In this document: in pieces, positions 16,220 through 16,688 of the stretch
How positions within the stretch are numbered: position 1 is the stretch's first letter
How the letters are laid out: each line of letters starts with the position of its first letter
Assembly (NCBI GenBank): GCA_002427745.1
Contig: DIYF01000149.1
Span: forward strand, 1 to 16,688
Reading direction: 5' to 3'
Length of the DNA: 16,688 bases
From: Roseivirga sp. UBA6061
Lineage (GTDB): Bacteria > Bacteroidota > Bacteroidia > Cytophagales > Cyclobacteriaceae
The notes under the pieces: generated by a model
What the model saw: only the letters and a program-made list of their open reading frames with translations
Databases searched by the model: none
What the model was told of the DNA's origin: nothing
Made by a program: the position numbers and the translations under genes

Positions 16220-16591
16220 TCATTTGTCCGGATGGTTGACTTGCAGGCCCTTGAATACGTGGCCCTCAGGGTCTCTGAAGTAAATACTTCGTCCGATTCC
16301 CGGCAGAAGTAGTTCTTCAGAGATTACTTCACCACCATGCGCTTTGACCGCAACCATCATATCGTCCAGGTTCTGCACCTGTAAGGTATACACCACCGAC
16401 TGATTGAATGCTGACCTTGAGATAATGCCTCCATTGATACCGGGTAAGTGATCAGGGCCTGTTTTGGCAAGCCAGTAGGGCTGCCCCTCCAGTTGACGGA
16501 ACTGCCATCCAAATACCTTCTGATAGAAGCTCAGGCAGTTTGCCGGCTTGGCAGAGGGGATTTCAAAAAAGACAATTCTGGCGGGTTTCAT
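16220..16591 (-). CDS. VOC-fold protein (glyoxalase/bleomycin-resistance/dioxygenase superfamily)
   Basis: A 123-residue protein with the two beta-alpha-beta-beta-beta modules of the vicinal oxygen chelate fold: FFEIPSAKPANCLSFYQKVF (8-27) with FGWQF, then the second module starting VVYTLQVQNLDDMM and ending in RSIYFRDPEGHVFKGLQ (101-117), which holds the usual D-P-E-G-H. The scaffold includes glyoxalase I, dioxygenases and drug-binding proteins. The first expected metal ligand (a His in the first strand) is not evident, so the protein may bind a ligand rather than act as a metalloenzyme. ATG 16591 is supported by the family start. It heads the unit VOC, YCII, DUF1761-like. No consensus promoter is seen in 16592-16688, which instead contains a 10-bp direct repeat. 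Confidence 0.87.
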   Translation of the reverse strand: MKPARIVFFEIPSAKPANCLSFYQKVFGWQFRQLEGQPYWLAKTGPDHLPGINGGIISRSAFNQSVVYTLQVQNLDDMMVAVKAHGGEVISEELLLPGIGRSIYFRDPEGHVFKGLQVNHPDK

Positions 16592-16657
16592 CCGGGTGTT
16601 TTTATGTAATCGATGATCGAATATAGGCAGTCAAAACCTGCGAAAATTTTTCAAAAA

Positions 16658-16688
16658 CGCGAACCGGAAAGATCATTGCGCGAACCGG
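16658..16688. repeat. 10-bp direct repeat with 21-base period upstream of the VOC unit
   Basis: CGCGAACCGG occurs at 16658-16667 and again at 16679-16688, the last base of the window. The period of 21 bases is two helical turns. It may be a pair of regulator sites or the edge of a longer repeat that continues outside the window. Confidence 0.5.

Overview
The window looks like a chromosomal segment of a Bacteroidota bacterium, most likely a marine-type member of the Cytophagales. The evidence is: lineage-typical proteins (a DUF4856 lipoprotein beside an HTTM-domain protein, and a NUDIX-winged-helix regulator); a promoter fitting the Bacteroidota TTG-N17-23-TAnnTTTG consensus; few Shine-Dalgarno sequences; and a moderate G+C content. 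Genus cannot be decided from this sequence. It is a dense stretch of housekeeping and accessory genes with no RNA gene, CRISPR array or prophage visible. No gene-free stretch exceeds 300 bases; the longest is about 260 bases, at 14002-14262.

Layout. 1-281 (-): 5' part of a GNAT acetyltransferase running off the window. 504-3168 (+): DUF4856 lipoprotein then an HTTM membrane protein, behind a good promoter. 3192-7002 (-): a tightly packed four-gene unit, read as GH37 trehalase, a two-helix membrane protein of unknown function, an ADP-ribosylglycohydrolase (DraG family), and a GTG-started NrtR-like NUDIX/winged-helix protein. 7118-7567 (-): small secreted protein flanked by a 24-bp direct repeat. 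7657-8418 (-): cyclase-family metal hydrolase. 8472-9161: a small mobile unit made of a REP-associated tyrosine transposase (RAYT) between two inverted REP-like hairpins. 9158-11404 (-): fused small-molecule kinase and class-III PLP enzyme. 11473-12198 (-): secreted protein of unknown function. 12385-14001 (-): YbiT-type ABC-F ATPase. 14263-14748 (+): small exported protein of unknown function. 14799-16591 (-): DUF1761 membrane protein, a second DUF1761-like membrane protein, a secreted YCII-domain protein and a VOC-fold protein.

How the genes may work together. The trehalase unit is the most suggestive module. It joins a sugar hydrolase to one enzyme that releases ADP-ribose and to a protein of a family that senses or hydrolyses ADP-ribose or sugar-derived ligands. 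An inverted repeat just upstream of the trehalase could be its operator. The RAYT unit abuts the neighbouring gene so closely that the TAG stop codon of the kinase/PLP fusion lies inside the REP foot. The fused kinase-PLP enzyme is best read as a two-step phosphorylation plus phospho-lyase catalyst for an amino alcohol or hydroxylysine-like substrate. The ABC-F protein has one intact composite ATP site and one in which both halves have decayed. These functional links are inferences from sequence and gene order only.
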